64,000 nucleotides of DNA from Casuarius casuarius (taxonomy: Eukaryota > Chordata > Aves > Casuariiformes > Casuariidae). Below the pieces are notes generated by a model. That model worked only from the letters and a program-made list of their open reading frames with translations, had not been told where the DNA came from and made no database searches. Location: assembly GCA_003342895.1 (NCBI GenBank), contig PTFA01000412.1:469578-533577 (forward strand), given 5' to 3'. The translations under genes were made by a program, and so were the position numbers. This document shows positions 52,130 through 64,000 of the stretch, in pieces. Position 1 is the first letter of the stretch. The number at the start of each line of letters is the position of its first letter.

Positions 52130-55100
52130 GGTGGGGCAGAATATAAACTAAAATAAGACTACTTTGAAATACAGAAACTCAGATCCTCCTCTCAGGAGGA
52201 GAGGCATTGAAAGCAAAGCGTTTGAAAACAAAACCGTGTCCTATGATTTTGAGAGGGATGGGATCTTCCTTTCAGTCCTCCTTTCAGTTTGGCAACTTTC
52301 ATCCATTTCCTGAATTGAAACAAGCATCATAAGGTTCTCTCTGAGGTTACCAAAATTCTTTGCATCTTACTAGCCAAGAAATTACTTGGGCTGCTTTTCA
52401 GAGCCATGCCAGCATCCACTCATTACTATACAACTGTTCTCTGAGGTAAATAAAATGCTATTGGCATGCTCAGATCTCCTGCAACAAGCCAGTGTGCACG
52501 CACCCCATACAATTGCTGTATTCCAAGATACACATTTATGAGATTATCCTTTTATTTCAATCTAGCACAGCAAGATCTGCCCCAATTCCATTACAATCCA
52601 GATGGAATGCTTAAAGGCTTGGAAACGCACTAGTTCAGAAACAAATAGGAAACATACAGACACAGTGTTTCCCCATGATCAGCAAGTTTCACCTAGGCAC
52701 GAGGGGAATTCAAACAAATAAGCATACAATTATTTCTTAACCTTGTAAAGTGACCATCAGTAACAAAGCATTACAACAGAGATCACCAAAATTAATAAGC
52801 CTCAAACACTATTCTCTTCTTGAGATATTGGTACCACAGATAGCTGAAAAATTGTTGCTCAGTAGTCATATTACAGAGCACTAGAATATCAGTTATCCTT
52901 ATCCTCTCCACCGCAGAAACAATACAGCAGCACTACTGAAATACTACAAAGAAGCTTTCTGCAAGTGCTTGCAAGAATTAACAAACAAACAAAAAAATCT
53001 CTTTGGTCTCTACTGTTATGACCTTCTTAAACATCACCAAAACTAAAAAAGCACTCCAGTTTACAAATACTAGAACTGTCACATTTCTGAATGAAATTTT
53101 GGACTGTTTTCCAACTTCGAAGTTTTGAAAAGTTCCAAAAAGAAGCCATAAAAGAAAGAGAGATTTCCTTTATCCCTTCATAATGTCTTCCCCCTCCTAC
53201 TTAGTAAACTTACTTTAACATGAACACATGAAAACAAAGGTAAAAGCAAAGTGCCAGTGTTCATTTTTTGTAAAATACCGTATTAACTTATGCCATATAA
53301 TAAAAATCAATATAAGTGAGAAATGTGTTCTCACTCAACAGAAGTGTGGTTTTTTGGAAACTATCAGCTGCTTGTGCATAAATCCTTATCTGTTGACTTT
53401 GCTGACCAACAGCCTACTTCAAAACCCAAGGAGAGAAGAATTATGCCTAAAATCTGATCCACCTTGTACATCATCAAAACAGCTATCCGCCACTCATGAA
53501 CATTATATGATGCACAGCTTGTGTTTCAAATACAAAAGTTCACATGCCTATCTAAATACACCCGATAAACAGAGGAAGTCTGCAACTCACTAGGCTTGCT
53601 TTCTGTATCCTGAAATAAAAATTACCAGGCTCATTTATCATTTGTGGTGCTAGGTATGAGACAATTGGTAAAGCCCAAGAAAAGACACTTTTTTTTACTT
53701 TAAAGATGTTTGTATTAGGAGTAAAAGTTTAAGTTAGTTCATAATTCTGCTACCATCACCTCTTCCGAAATATTTTTCTGGCCCTACTCTCCAATCTTCC
53801 TGAAATAAAGAACCTACACTATGCATTTTCTAAGACAGCAAAACTTTGATGAAATTCCATACATGAATGATATTTCTTATTAGAAATTATGTTCCTACTG
53901 GAAGCCTCTCCTATTTCACCTAACTGTTGAAGCATGCAATGGAGAAGTCTGCCTTTCTAGTATTCTACCTACAAAGTACATAAAAGCAAGAAAGCAAGAA
54001 GAGGTACTTTCGTACGAGGTAATTCACTGACAGCCCTGTGTTCTGAATAAAATGTTAAACCAAGGAGGTCAGTGGTAACATTAAAATAATTTCTATCACT
54101 TTAGCCTGTCCAATCGTTAACACTTGCAACCCCAATTGATCTTAAAATTATTTTCTTTGTACATTGTATATTTTGTTTAAAAAGCATTGCACAGTTGAGA
54201 ACAATGCTGTATGTTTGCTGGGTCTTGACTGCCGCACTCTGGCTCAAGACCCCCTCCAAGGGCTGACCCTGCAGAACCTTCTTAGTACAGGAAGAAGGCT
54301 AAAAAAGCGTTTACATGTCTGTAGGGAGAGAAGCAGGGAGCCTGCAGCAGGTATACAGACTGGAAGACTTGAGAGGGGAAGAAGGCTTTTTAGCAACAGC
54401 CCAGAAGCACACTGAATTAAGGTGGTCATGCAACCATAGCCTCAGGTTTCCATCACAGCATTATTACTTTACTAGGAGCAGCCATGCTGCTCAGAGCAAA
54501 GGCTATTCAGACACTGTGGATTTTACAGCTCCTCAGACTCTCGCCAATAACAAATACCTATGAAGGCATGAACAGGGAAATCATACAAACCTTTCTAAGG
54601 ATGCTATAAATATTCCCGTTACAGGTGCAGGCACACAACTAGGCTGCTGACTACTAGGCCCAGCCCTGAGATTATGCTAACTGAACAGGACATGAGAAAG
54701 TGCTGGATGTGACAGATAATGTGAAAAGTAACAAAAAAATCACAGCACTGCTAGGAACTGTTAGAAACAGCCAAGCTTCAGATAATTGAAGGAGAGTATT
54801 TGGGACCTTTTGGGAAGCAGGATCTTGCCAGGCTAACAATAGCTAGCTAATAGTATCAGTAATACCATACAAGACTCAGCTTTCCAATGATATCAGAAAT
54901 ACCAGTTTGGGAACTGATGTGGCAAAAATGAGACCAATGGGGAAATTAGAGGTGGTTGTTTACTTGGAAGATGACCAGGGTGGAGAAAGGGTGATACAAA
55001 GCAGTGAAACACAGGGTCAGAAAATGGGAAAAAGTGTGTAAATCATGGGATCAGTCCAGGGATATCTGTTGGGCATCTCTGCACTTGATCACCACAGCCT

Positions 55101-55371
55101 AAATCACAACAATAAACCAGACCTGCTGTCCTGACCATACCACACATGTCAAACTTGCTTCCGTGGTCAGGAAGGAGGGAGCGGGGGCTTTCCCTGGCTA
55201 ACAGGCAAAGACCCAGACAGATGTATCAAGCATTTTAGTATCACTGTGTTGGTGCTCATTCCAGGCCTGATGGCATCAACCTCTACCCATCCATTTCCTA
55301 ATGCTTCCTAGACTGCTCTCCCAGCTTCCCAACATTCTAGTTTAAGACTAGACTTCCTGAGCTAGAGGTGG
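52130..55371. other. Intron stretch without recognised genes
   Basis: This is non-coding in appearance. The 121-codon plus-strand frame at 53228-53593 has a composition typical of translated AT-rich DNA and no splice signals I trust. Near 54230-54440 the sequence is locally richer in G+C, with overlapping short frames on both strands, none of them recognised. Confidence 0.5.
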
Positions 55372-55560
55372 TATCTTTCCATTTAATAGGACCCATAGAT
55401 TTTTCTTCCATGAATTTGTCTGATGATTTTTGAAGAAGTCACATAAGAGGTTAGCATTCGCAACATCCTGTGGCAAAAAAACAGCAGTTTTTCTATACAT
55501 TGTGTGAAGAACCACCTGCTATTGCTTGTTTTGAAGCGTCTCCTACAAAAGTTCCCCTGG
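55372..55560 (+). repeat. Ancient sauropsid interspersed repeat, copy B
   Basis: The pieces TCCATTTAATAGGACCCATA, TTCCATGAATTTGTCTGAT, GCATTCGCAACATCCTGTGG and ATTGTGTGAAGAA follow the same dispersed repeat as copy A at 48316, in the same orientation. The two copies can be aligned over the GCAT(C/T)C(A/G)CAACA(C/T)CCT segment. Copy B keeps a region just before it that copy A has largely lost. Both are degenerate and non-coding, so the open frames crossing copy B are not genes. Confidence 0.6.
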
Positions 55561-57355
55561 GTTTGAAAAGGGAATTGACGCGGGATGCACACAAGCATCC
55601 CAACCTTCTCAGCAAGCAAGGTGAGACCTGCAGGAGTGCTAGTGAGTGCAATGCATTATCCACACCGTAGACAGTCTGAAGAGACTGGACTGTCCTTCTA
55701 AACCATATAAATACCAAGATCAGTTAAGAAATGTGCTACCTGATCACATGTAGCTGCTGTTGACAATTATCTGAAAATGGGCAATCAGCGTCCTGGGAAT
55801 ACCATTCCCACAGCTGTGAAAACATGAATTCTCCCAAGCTGCAAAACTCCTCCTCTACAGAAAAACCCGATATAATAAAGCCTCTTAAAAATTATTTCCC
55901 CTAAAAATAGTTATGAATATTTAACTACAGATTGGTGAAATGGCCCAGCTGCACAGTCCAGCTTGGAAAAATAATTTCTGATGTGGCTTGAAGGATCTTG
56001 AACAGTTAGAGAAAAGAATGATACGTAGATACTGAGAACTCTAGTGTTCTGAACAGTATGGACTAATGTCAGGTTTTGGAAATCACAGTGCCTAGGCCAG
56101 CAGCTAAGGCCTGACAATTTGCACAGTCTGGCTAATTGGAATAAATATGAAAAAAGGAGGCTGACTGTCCTTGCTTTTTACAAGTGCTGAAACAAGGATG
56201 ACCACCTCCTCTCCTAAGCATCAAAAGACAACTTGAAATTCCCCTCCTAGTTTTCCTACCTAGATTCCACTCCCCTGCCCCAAAGGAATTAATGACATTG
56301 CCGAGTACAAGCTTCACATGAGACAGCACAACTGTTTTAAGTTCCAACGGATTTACCACGGGGTACTGCAGGTCAAGTTTTAGTCACATTGGCAAGGAGA
56401 AGAAGAGAATTGGTTAAAGCTATACATTTTCCTTCTTAGGAGGAATACCAATTTTGCCCTCAAATATTAAGCTATTTTAAGACAAATCTCCTGAAAGAAC
56501 TGGAAAACTCAGATAACCATTTAAACATTTTTAATACAATACTGTTAGATTCCTGATTTCAGTTTCCCATTAATCATGTCAATCAGCAAGATGTGAGAGC
56601 GAATAAAAACCTCCCTCTCTAAACTCACCATGGATTTCACATTTCATTCACTGAATATTGTCATCACAATTCATCTCCATAGAAACAGTTGTGATGGCAA
56701 AAATTTACTGGGATATTTTATCGCACGAACCAGACAAAAAGAGTCTAATTAAGAAGGACTCTTTCTAAATATGCACATGGCCCGCCAACCAGCAATACTA
56801 AAAATATTTTTAAAATTTGCTTAAAATATAGTCAGAGCTTATATAGTGCTTAATATCTAGTCAGAGCTTTATTAAAAATATTAAGACAAAGTCTCATAGA
56901 CATATGCGCAGATTTACTGTAGTGACTGTACTGATCAAAAACCTCTTTTATTGAAATCAGAATATCTCAGAAGTTCTTGCTAACATAATATCTATTACAT
57001 TAAAAAAAAATCAAAATAAGAGCTGGCAAGTGATACCAATTAGACCCTGCAAACTTGTAAATAATTATATAAACAATGTAGTGGGCAAAGTTTCCTCATA
57101 CAACGAGAATCCTGTATTTTTTTCAATGCTTGCAGACATTCCCATGACCATTTACTGATAATAAAAATAGTGAATATACTGTAGAAGCACACTCACAAAC
57201 AGGAAATAGGTCCTGCATGGTAGTATCTCTACATAATTACAAGAGTGTTTTGCCATGAAGAGCTTACAGGATAAACAGACACATCTGTCAAAAGACAACG
57301 GAAGAAAGAATACCTGCGGAGAGAATGCTTTATTAGCTGTTCATTCTGCCATGTA

Positions 57356-57391
57356 TAAAAAACAAAAAACAAAACCAAAACAAAACAACAA
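57356..57391. repeat. A/C-rich simple sequence
   Basis: Repeated CAAAA-type words (AACAAAAAACAAAACC and onward). No further feature seen. Confidence 0.8.
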
Positions 57392-60129
57392 TTGCCCATA
57401 ACATATTGCTGTATATTAAAGGTTTATCTTAACATCCTGAAAACCATACTGTACAGCCATTTTCACATTCACTTACTCTCTACTAAAGTGGCACTCCTTC
57501 AGATGGAGAATCAATCCCATTGCAAATCACATGGATCCCAAAATCCACTACAACAATCCATTTCTTGGAGGCTGCATATCGCCTGATATTTTATGCCCTC
57601 CCTACAGCCATCCTAGCTTTTCTGTTAGATATTTTCATAGCTATCTGACTGCTCTTTCAGCCATTCACTTACCACTTCAAGACATTCATACCCATTCCAA
57701 AATGCACTACAGAATTCTTCTATCAATATCTGATTTTCAATACAAATAGTCATTCTACATATTAAGGTTTTACTTAAGGATGAAAGTTACTGCAGAATTT
57801 CAAGCTGACAACTGATTCCCAAATAGCTCCATAAGCATTCAGCTCTTATGTTAATAAGGATAAATTAAAATATATATAAAAATGGTGTATTTGTTTTTTC
57901 CTTTAATGAATATGAACATTAATGTAGTCAGAGCAGGGAAAAAAAAATCTTTACTTAAACTGAACACAGCATTAAAGTTACATGACACTAAACTCAGGTT
58001 CAAAAAGTAATATATAAAATTGGGGCAGAGAGGAGATATAGTACACAAAGAACACAGAGTACACAATTAATATGGCCTATTTCTTGGATGCAGCAGTACT
58101 TTGGTATAGTTAAACCCTTTTCAAATGCACGCTGTTATTTCTTCTGGAAAGGGCTTCCCACCTCAGGCACAGAGCCATTCTAATGCAACTGTACTGTTCC
58201 CAGATCTGGTGCTAGCTTGGACTCCGCTTTTCTGGGTGTCTCTGCACCACACTTCATTGCACAACATAAACATGTCCTCATATGCCTACAGCACTTCTAG
58301 GCATGCTCTAAGAAAACCAAGTATTTTAGATTAATATATTCAAAGTAGCAGAGTCAAAAGCCACCTCCGGTTCAAATTACGCGCTATCAAAAATTCCTTG
58401 ATGAGTTTGGTACTAACAAAGATGTTATCACATGAAGTAGTAAGTGTTGATAAACTTCTAGTAATTTAAATTTGATACATTATTTTGATTTAAGACAGTA
58501 AATTTTCATATGTCTAGTAACACAATATAAATAAAGTGTAAATGTAAGCAAGCTGTTCAGGTAGTTAACATGCTTCAGATCTGATACCAGGAAGAAAAGA
58601 CTACTGGGAGAAAAGATTTTTTATTTTCCTGCTATAGCATCAAAAAGGACTGAAGCCTCTTCTGCATGATTTGCTGTCTCCTCCATTCCAAATTTTTAAT
58701 TAAACTAATTTAAAGATTTGTCAGTTTAAAAGTATATACTCTTTATTCATAATGCAGTGCAGATTGGGAAAGTTATGCGAAATAGAAAACCCAATTTCTT
58801 AACTTACGTGAAATTCAAAGCAATTGCCAAATATGGCTGCAACTATTTTACTGCAACTCCCGCATAAACATATCCTTTCTAGACGTGCCCTAAAAACTAG
58901 GCATGTATGTTATCAATGTAAAAATGTATCCAAATTATTATGAAGAAATCGTATTTACTGAGAAGTAAACTAATTAGCCTGGATAAGAATAAACAGTGAG
59001 CTGCAAAACTGGTATCTCAGGCACTTCTGAACTACTACAAAACAAGAAATAAGAGATATTAAATATGACAGAAATTTCAAAAGCACAGGAAAAAAAAAGC
59101 ATTTGTATATAATACGATGCAAGTATGGAAGCTACTGTAGCGAGGCACCACTGACCAAAAACAAAAACAATTCAAAAGTAGTACGTATCTATTGTAACAG
59201 CCAGATAATCCTTAGGTCCCATAAATAACAAAAGTAATTTGGGAAGTTATTTTGATGTTGTGCCTATGTCCCTTAAAAAAAGAAAAAGATCAAGTTTGGG
59301 GATGATAGTTTAATCCTAATTAGTACTTCCATGATGAGTTGTTTAATCTTTTGGAAAAAAATGAAAAGTTACAATGAATTTCCTAGTCTTGAATGTTTAA
59401 GAGAAGGGCAAATACTAAAGAAAAACAATGTTCGGATAAATATCCTTTAAAATGATGAATTCATAAAACAGAATTTTAAAATAAAACTAAAAAGAGTACA
59501 AAAGTTTACTTACAATTACTAGTGGAAAAATATATTTTAAATTAGTTTGATATAAACATTATAAGATTAACCCAGACACACTCAATATTATTCAGTTACA
59601 ATAATTCTTCGTTCACAGAAGGAAAAGAAAATGAATATAGTCTTTTTTTTAATATTACCTGCATAAAAGAATTATTCATTTTTCTCCATTCCCCTACTAA
59701 CTCATCTTAGCTGTCAAAAGTGTTACACTTGTAGTTAAAATGGCTACCTAAGAACAAACAAGATAGAAATTCAGTTAAAGAAACTTTTCTCTACCACCTT
59801 ACTGCTTATTTTTCCAGTAAGCTTAAGCATTTTGACAGGAAAAATTCTCAGTACAATAGTTTGTCAACAGTATTACATATCTGAACCTCTGATTCTCAAA
59901 GCAGATGAGCTGACTACATTATTGAAATTCATGCACCATATGACATACCACTGCATCACCGTAGCTTTAATAATGGGTCTCATCAACAGTAGCACTCTTT
60001 TTAGCTGTTCAGTAAGATTTGTACTGAGTTCCCTTTTTCATGAACACATACATATATACACAAATCAAAGAATCAGAATCCCAAGCAAGAAAAGTGGCAA
60101 ATTCTAATTAACTGTATCCGAACAGCATT

Positions 60130-60167
60130 AAAAAAAAAAAAAGAAGAAAAGAAAAAAGAAAGAAAAA
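60130..60167. repeat. Homopurine tract
   Basis: An A-rich run with spaced G only (AAAAGAAGAAAAGAAAAAAG and onward). It is a simple sequence. Confidence 0.9.
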
Positions 60168-61345
60168 TTCCTGCACGTTCAGAAGTATGAGACATACTAT
60201 TCTAATCCAGAAAAAAACCCCACCCAATCTAGAACACATAACAGCAGTTTTCAAGGCAAAGGACTTTGGATAGCCAGTGAATCATTTCCTTCCCCCTATT
60301 TGACAATTTTGTATTATTTGGCCCACATAAGAAGCAGGCCCTTGGAAACTGGTAGTGTAAGGTGTTCAGGTCAACAGCTACCTTTACTATTTCATCTTAG
60401 CGAAGCAGAAAGGGGCTCCAAATCTGTGTCCTCCTTAAGTCTTAACAGGACACAGACAACATCACAATTTCATGAGTTCTGTTTCCTTCGTACTTACAAA
60501 GCATATACATTACAGGATAAAGATGTCCTTACAGTCGAGTGGTATGCCAAATGTCAGAGTGAGCAAGTTAGTACCAGCACCAATTTTCAAGAATCCTCTC
60601 CCTGCTGAACTTCTTAAAACTGGCATACCCACAGCTTGCTTAAACAAAAAACTAAATACAAACATGTATGTACACATACGTATGCATACACACAGTCCTC
60701 TAAAATTCAATAAGAGTTTGAGAGAGACAGTTTAATGATCTATAATCCCACAAAGAATTTTAGTTATTTCAAAGTGAAATTAAACCTTTTTTAGTCACTT
60801 CTCAAAACAAATAGAAGTACACACATAAGAAATGTCTAGCATTTAAAAGTAATCCATTTTTGAAATACAGTAAACTGTTTACTGTAGTCACTGTTTCAAT
60901 AATCTCATAAATGACTAATTTCATAAACTGTCAGCAAGCAGCACTTCCTCTTATTAGTCATATAATAATCCATCAGTTGTAACCACGCAGCTTCTGTAGA
61001 AATATAACACATCACATTTACTTTACAAACTCCTATTGTATTATCTGGGTACCTAAAGATACATCTATGTAGTATGTAAAGCACGTTTGATTCCTATCTG
61101 CTATCATGCTGTGACAAAAACAAAACAAAAAACCCACTCATGTTTTTGGTGGGAAGGTTCCAGGCCCTCTCCCCCTTACTCCTTTTCCAACGGGCAAGGA
61201 AATTGACACAAAACCTTATCCCGGATCCTCCTTATGCAAGATCTGTCCCATGTTAGGTATGCCCGTCACGGGAATACACACCGTCACTAAATCAAGCAAC
61301 AAAACAAAATGCTTATTTTAGATGACTCCAACATATGGATTGCTC

Positions 61346-61375
61346 GAAAAAACAAAAAACAAACAAACAAAAACA
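61346..61375. repeat. (CAAA)n-like simple sequence
   Basis: AAAAAACAAAAAACAAACAA and onward, a short CAAA/CAAAAA array. Confidence 0.8.
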
Positions 61376-61682
61376 ATCCTAAGGATTACCGTGAGGTAGA
61401 AAGGAACGATTAAGAGGCTTAGAAAGGAAAGGAAAAAAAATGTGAAAGTAAATACACTAGAAGGGAAATAAAACTGACCTGTAACCTCCCTCAACCTCAG
61501 TCTAAAGGCAATGACACTAGCTCCTCTTGAGACCATCCATTCCAAAAAGTGTCAATAGGCCTAATATCCTTGGAAAGCAAGTTCTGCCAAATCAAAAGAA
61601 CCTCTAAATTATAATGATGTGAAAAGTTTATGAAAACAAAGCAATGATGAAAACTAGACATATTTTGGAAAGAAACATAATG

Positions 61683-61736
61683 AAATACATAATGTAATTA
61701 AATTTACATTATGCAATGAATTTACATTATGTATTT
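61683..61736. repeat. AT-rich inverted repeat, 15-bp arms
   Basis: AAATACATAATGTAA (61683-61697) and TTACATTATGTATTT (61722-61736) are exact reverse complements around a 24-base loop. Further variants of TTACATTATG and its complement continue to about 61772, so the whole stretch is a cluster of related palindromic words. It may be a hairpin-forming simple sequence or a relic of a small inverted-repeat element. Confidence 0.85.
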
Positions 61737-63818
61737 AATTTACGTTATGTAATGAAAATTACATTTATAATGTAACAAAATATTTTTTCCTCAGAGGACC
61801 CTTTGAGTAAGGCAAGATATATTAAAAGAAAGTTGACCCAGACACAGCAAGGACATCACAGACTTCAGATGCTAAGCATTCAGTTTGGGGGAGATGGACA
61901 AAGGAGGAAAGTCATGAAGAACACAATCAGATAACTTATGCTCACAACATAAGACCATGCTAATTGAAGAAAGAGGGAAGGGGGCGTGCATGTTCATCTG
62001 AAAGAACAGGTAAAACAGTTTGTAGAATATCAGTCTAAGAAGTCATATCTCAAAAGTGGATTTAGAACAGAGTAGAAAGAAAATATCTGTATTAAAATGA
62101 AACAAGCTTCCAAGGGAAGTGGAGAGAAGGTGGTGTAGGCAGCTGCTTTCTCGTTGGCAGACTTTTCTGAAGGAAAAATGGAGAGGTTTGCAAGTGCTCT
62201 TTAAATAATAGCAAATGAAACCTGACACAAACTATGAAATTCCTACAAGTCAGAAATGTTCTCAGGAATCACCAAGGAACTGGAGGACATTATTCTACAG
62301 TGGAGGTTTCCCAACTAAAAGTATCTTAAGAGATTTTACTTGCCCACATTTCACAACTAAGGGGGAAAAAGCACCATGTAATTAGACTAGGTTTAACAAG
62401 CTTGCATGTCTAAAATAATCTTCTTAATATGTAAATGAGTTTCTTTAATAACCTTAGTCCAACTTTGAAGTCTGTTCCCATTGACCTATGGCTAATTACT
62501 CCATCCTTTCATTTACTATTTTCTAGAGACTTAACACTTGAAATTAAGGAATAGAAGTGTTAAACATTCCCCAAGGGAACATAAGAAACCTTTAAGAGCT
62601 ATTTCAGCTTCTCAGTAAGCTGTTCGTTTTAAATGTGTGCTCTAGTAGTGTACTTCTCACCCATTGTATGCAGCCCTGATCAACTGGCAGAAGCCTACAG
62701 TTGCCATGCTCACACTTTTTCCTCAAGAAAACAGAAAAGACCAGTGGAAAAAAATCCATTAAAACACTAGCTCAGTCAACAGGGGGTCCCTTATGGCAGC
62801 CAACCATCACTAGGACACAGTAATCCCAGGTATATTGCTCAAATACATACAGAGAAAAGTATGAAACAGAAGACACCATAGACAAAAACTTACAATGAGG
62901 TTTCTCTTTCCCTATCAGATAACGCAACTTCTAACAGCTTTGCAAAGATCGCTGTCAGGCTGGCTGGCCAGAACACCAGCATTCCAAACAGGGACGTGCT
63001 CTTCTTGGTGTGCTTTTAATGTCTCCGTTAATAAGCAAGGTTCAATTCATTAAAGGATTCAAGATGGCCAGGGATGCTACAAGGACTTAAAACTTCACAT
63101 CACATGCAGACCACAGAAATTAAATAATTTCCTCATGATACATGCAGAAATAAAGACTTCTAAGATTCAATCATATGAAGAAAGCACTATGGCGTGTTAG
63201 GGTTTCTGGGGAGGGTCTTTCGTTTGTTAGTTCAAAGTATCAGCTTTTAAAGCCAAAGAACAAACTCATGAGTGCACTATGTATTTTTATTTTAGCAGCA
63301 ATGTCAGCTTGAAGAGTTTCAGATTCCTGCCTCTCACTCCCACCCTCACTGTCCCTTCAGCTGTGCCAACAGAACGATATCTGCAGCAATGTTATAAACA
63401 GAATCAATAAGCTGATCACAGCCACTGAGCCAAAGGAAAAAAAAATCTGAAACAGTAAACTAACCAAATTTACACTGCAGCTCCACAAACTGTTGTGCTG
63501 GCACAGACAAGGGGGGAGCCTTTGTAGGCGAGCAAACATCCAATAACGGGGAGGGAGAACAGCAATTGCTGCAAAAGGAAACAAATTTCTTAGGTCATAG
63601 TTTCACATTCAATCTCTCCAGATAATGCCAAGGTATTTTCTGAGACAACTCTACCAAATTTCGCAGCAAGAAAAAATACACTTCAATCAAATAAGTAATA
63701 CAAACTACAATTAATAGTCCATAATCCTTGTAATTAAAGAAAAGAAGAACATAGGGTTCAAAAGCTTACTGTAGCCTATTATGGAATGTGCAAAGCAGGA
63801 TTTATTATTAATATGTGA

Positions 63819-64000
63819 TGTGGCGGTCTGATTCACGGACTCCGATGTGCTGGATCAGAATCAACCTTATTCAAGCAAGCAAGCCCTTTATATAAGCTCT
63901 AGCCTGGATCGGTACTTTCCCGAAGGTCAAGTTCCCATCATCACTCCTTCTCATTCCGTGCAGCTACTACCTTATCTACATACTGCTATTTATTCCTCCC
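63819..64000 (-). mobile_element. LTR edge of an endogenous retrovirus-like element (truncated by window end)
   Basis: From 63819 the sequence changes to CpG-bearing DNA beginning TGTGGCGGTCTG on the plus strand, the usual TG...CA terminus of an LTR. Read on the minus strand there is a TATA box (GCTTATATAAAG, 63885-63896), then TGAATAAGG (63865-63873), then an end in CCGCCACA. That is the order promoter, R, U5, CA expected of an LTR in minus orientation. The U3 end and any internal region lie beyond the window, so a solo LTR and a full provirus cannot be told apart. No retroviral coding sequence is visible. Confidence 0.5.

Larger units (their letters stand above)
55561..63818. other. Intron stretch without recognised genes
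   Basis: AT-rich intronic sequence with A/C-rich runs (57356-57391 and 61346-61375), a homopurine tract at 60130-60167, and the inverted repeat at 61683-61736. An imperfect direct repeat with the core TAGTCAGAGCTT lies near 56829-56871. The 102-codon frame at 60300-60608 is not recognised and is not flanked by a convincing pair of splice sites. Confidence 0.55.

Noticed and set aside
62895..63000. Minus-strand 25-codon frame upstream of a GTAAGT
   Set aside because: The frame stops before the donor, and other frames contain stops.

Overview
This is nuclear DNA of a vertebrate, most likely a bird or other sauropsid. It is AT-rich and has no long open frames. It carries simple repeats, degenerate sauropsid interspersed repeats, an LTR edge, and one clear protein-coding exon with consensus splice sites. 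That exon, on the minus strand at 5885-5963, encodes residues about 22-48 of gephyrin (GPHN), the inhibitory-synapse scaffold and molybdenum-cofactor enzyme. The assignment is near certain because the translated peptide, the reading phase and both splice sites agree.

Layout, read along the gene (right to left). Positions 64000 to 5964 are the 3' part of the long intron 1, since the first coding exon is not seen here. Positions 5963-5885 are coding exon 2. Positions 5884 to 1 are the start of intron 2, since the next coding exon is not seen. The open frames elsewhere (the longest is about 145 codons) match what chance gives in 64 kb. A few lie beside good splice signals and are reported as exon-like candidates: 51025-51263 on the minus strand, and 24505-24580 and 36981-37287 on the plus strand.

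Intron content. There are degenerate ancient repeats at 36196-36312, 40921-41010, 48316-48550 and 55372-55560. A GC-rich repeat-like block lies at 48551-48990 and a CpG-enriched island at 18185-18545. A segment at 50578-50980 has the hallmarks of a retroposed transcript: AATAAA, a 21-base A-tract and a 9-bp flanking duplication. A solo or partial LTR enters at 63819 and runs off the right end. Many microsatellites and C-tracts are present, with two exact short tandem duplications (37663-37738 and 46940-46980) and two clean inverted repeats (2039-2060 and 61683-61736). The base composition of the plus strand (A>T, C>G) fits transcription of the minus strand.

No CRISPR array, operon, tRNA or rRNA was seen, nor any previously undescribed multi-gene system. 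The observations most worth checking are the 51-kb exon-like segment, the retrocopy-like element beside it, and a duplicate splice donor just inside intron 2.
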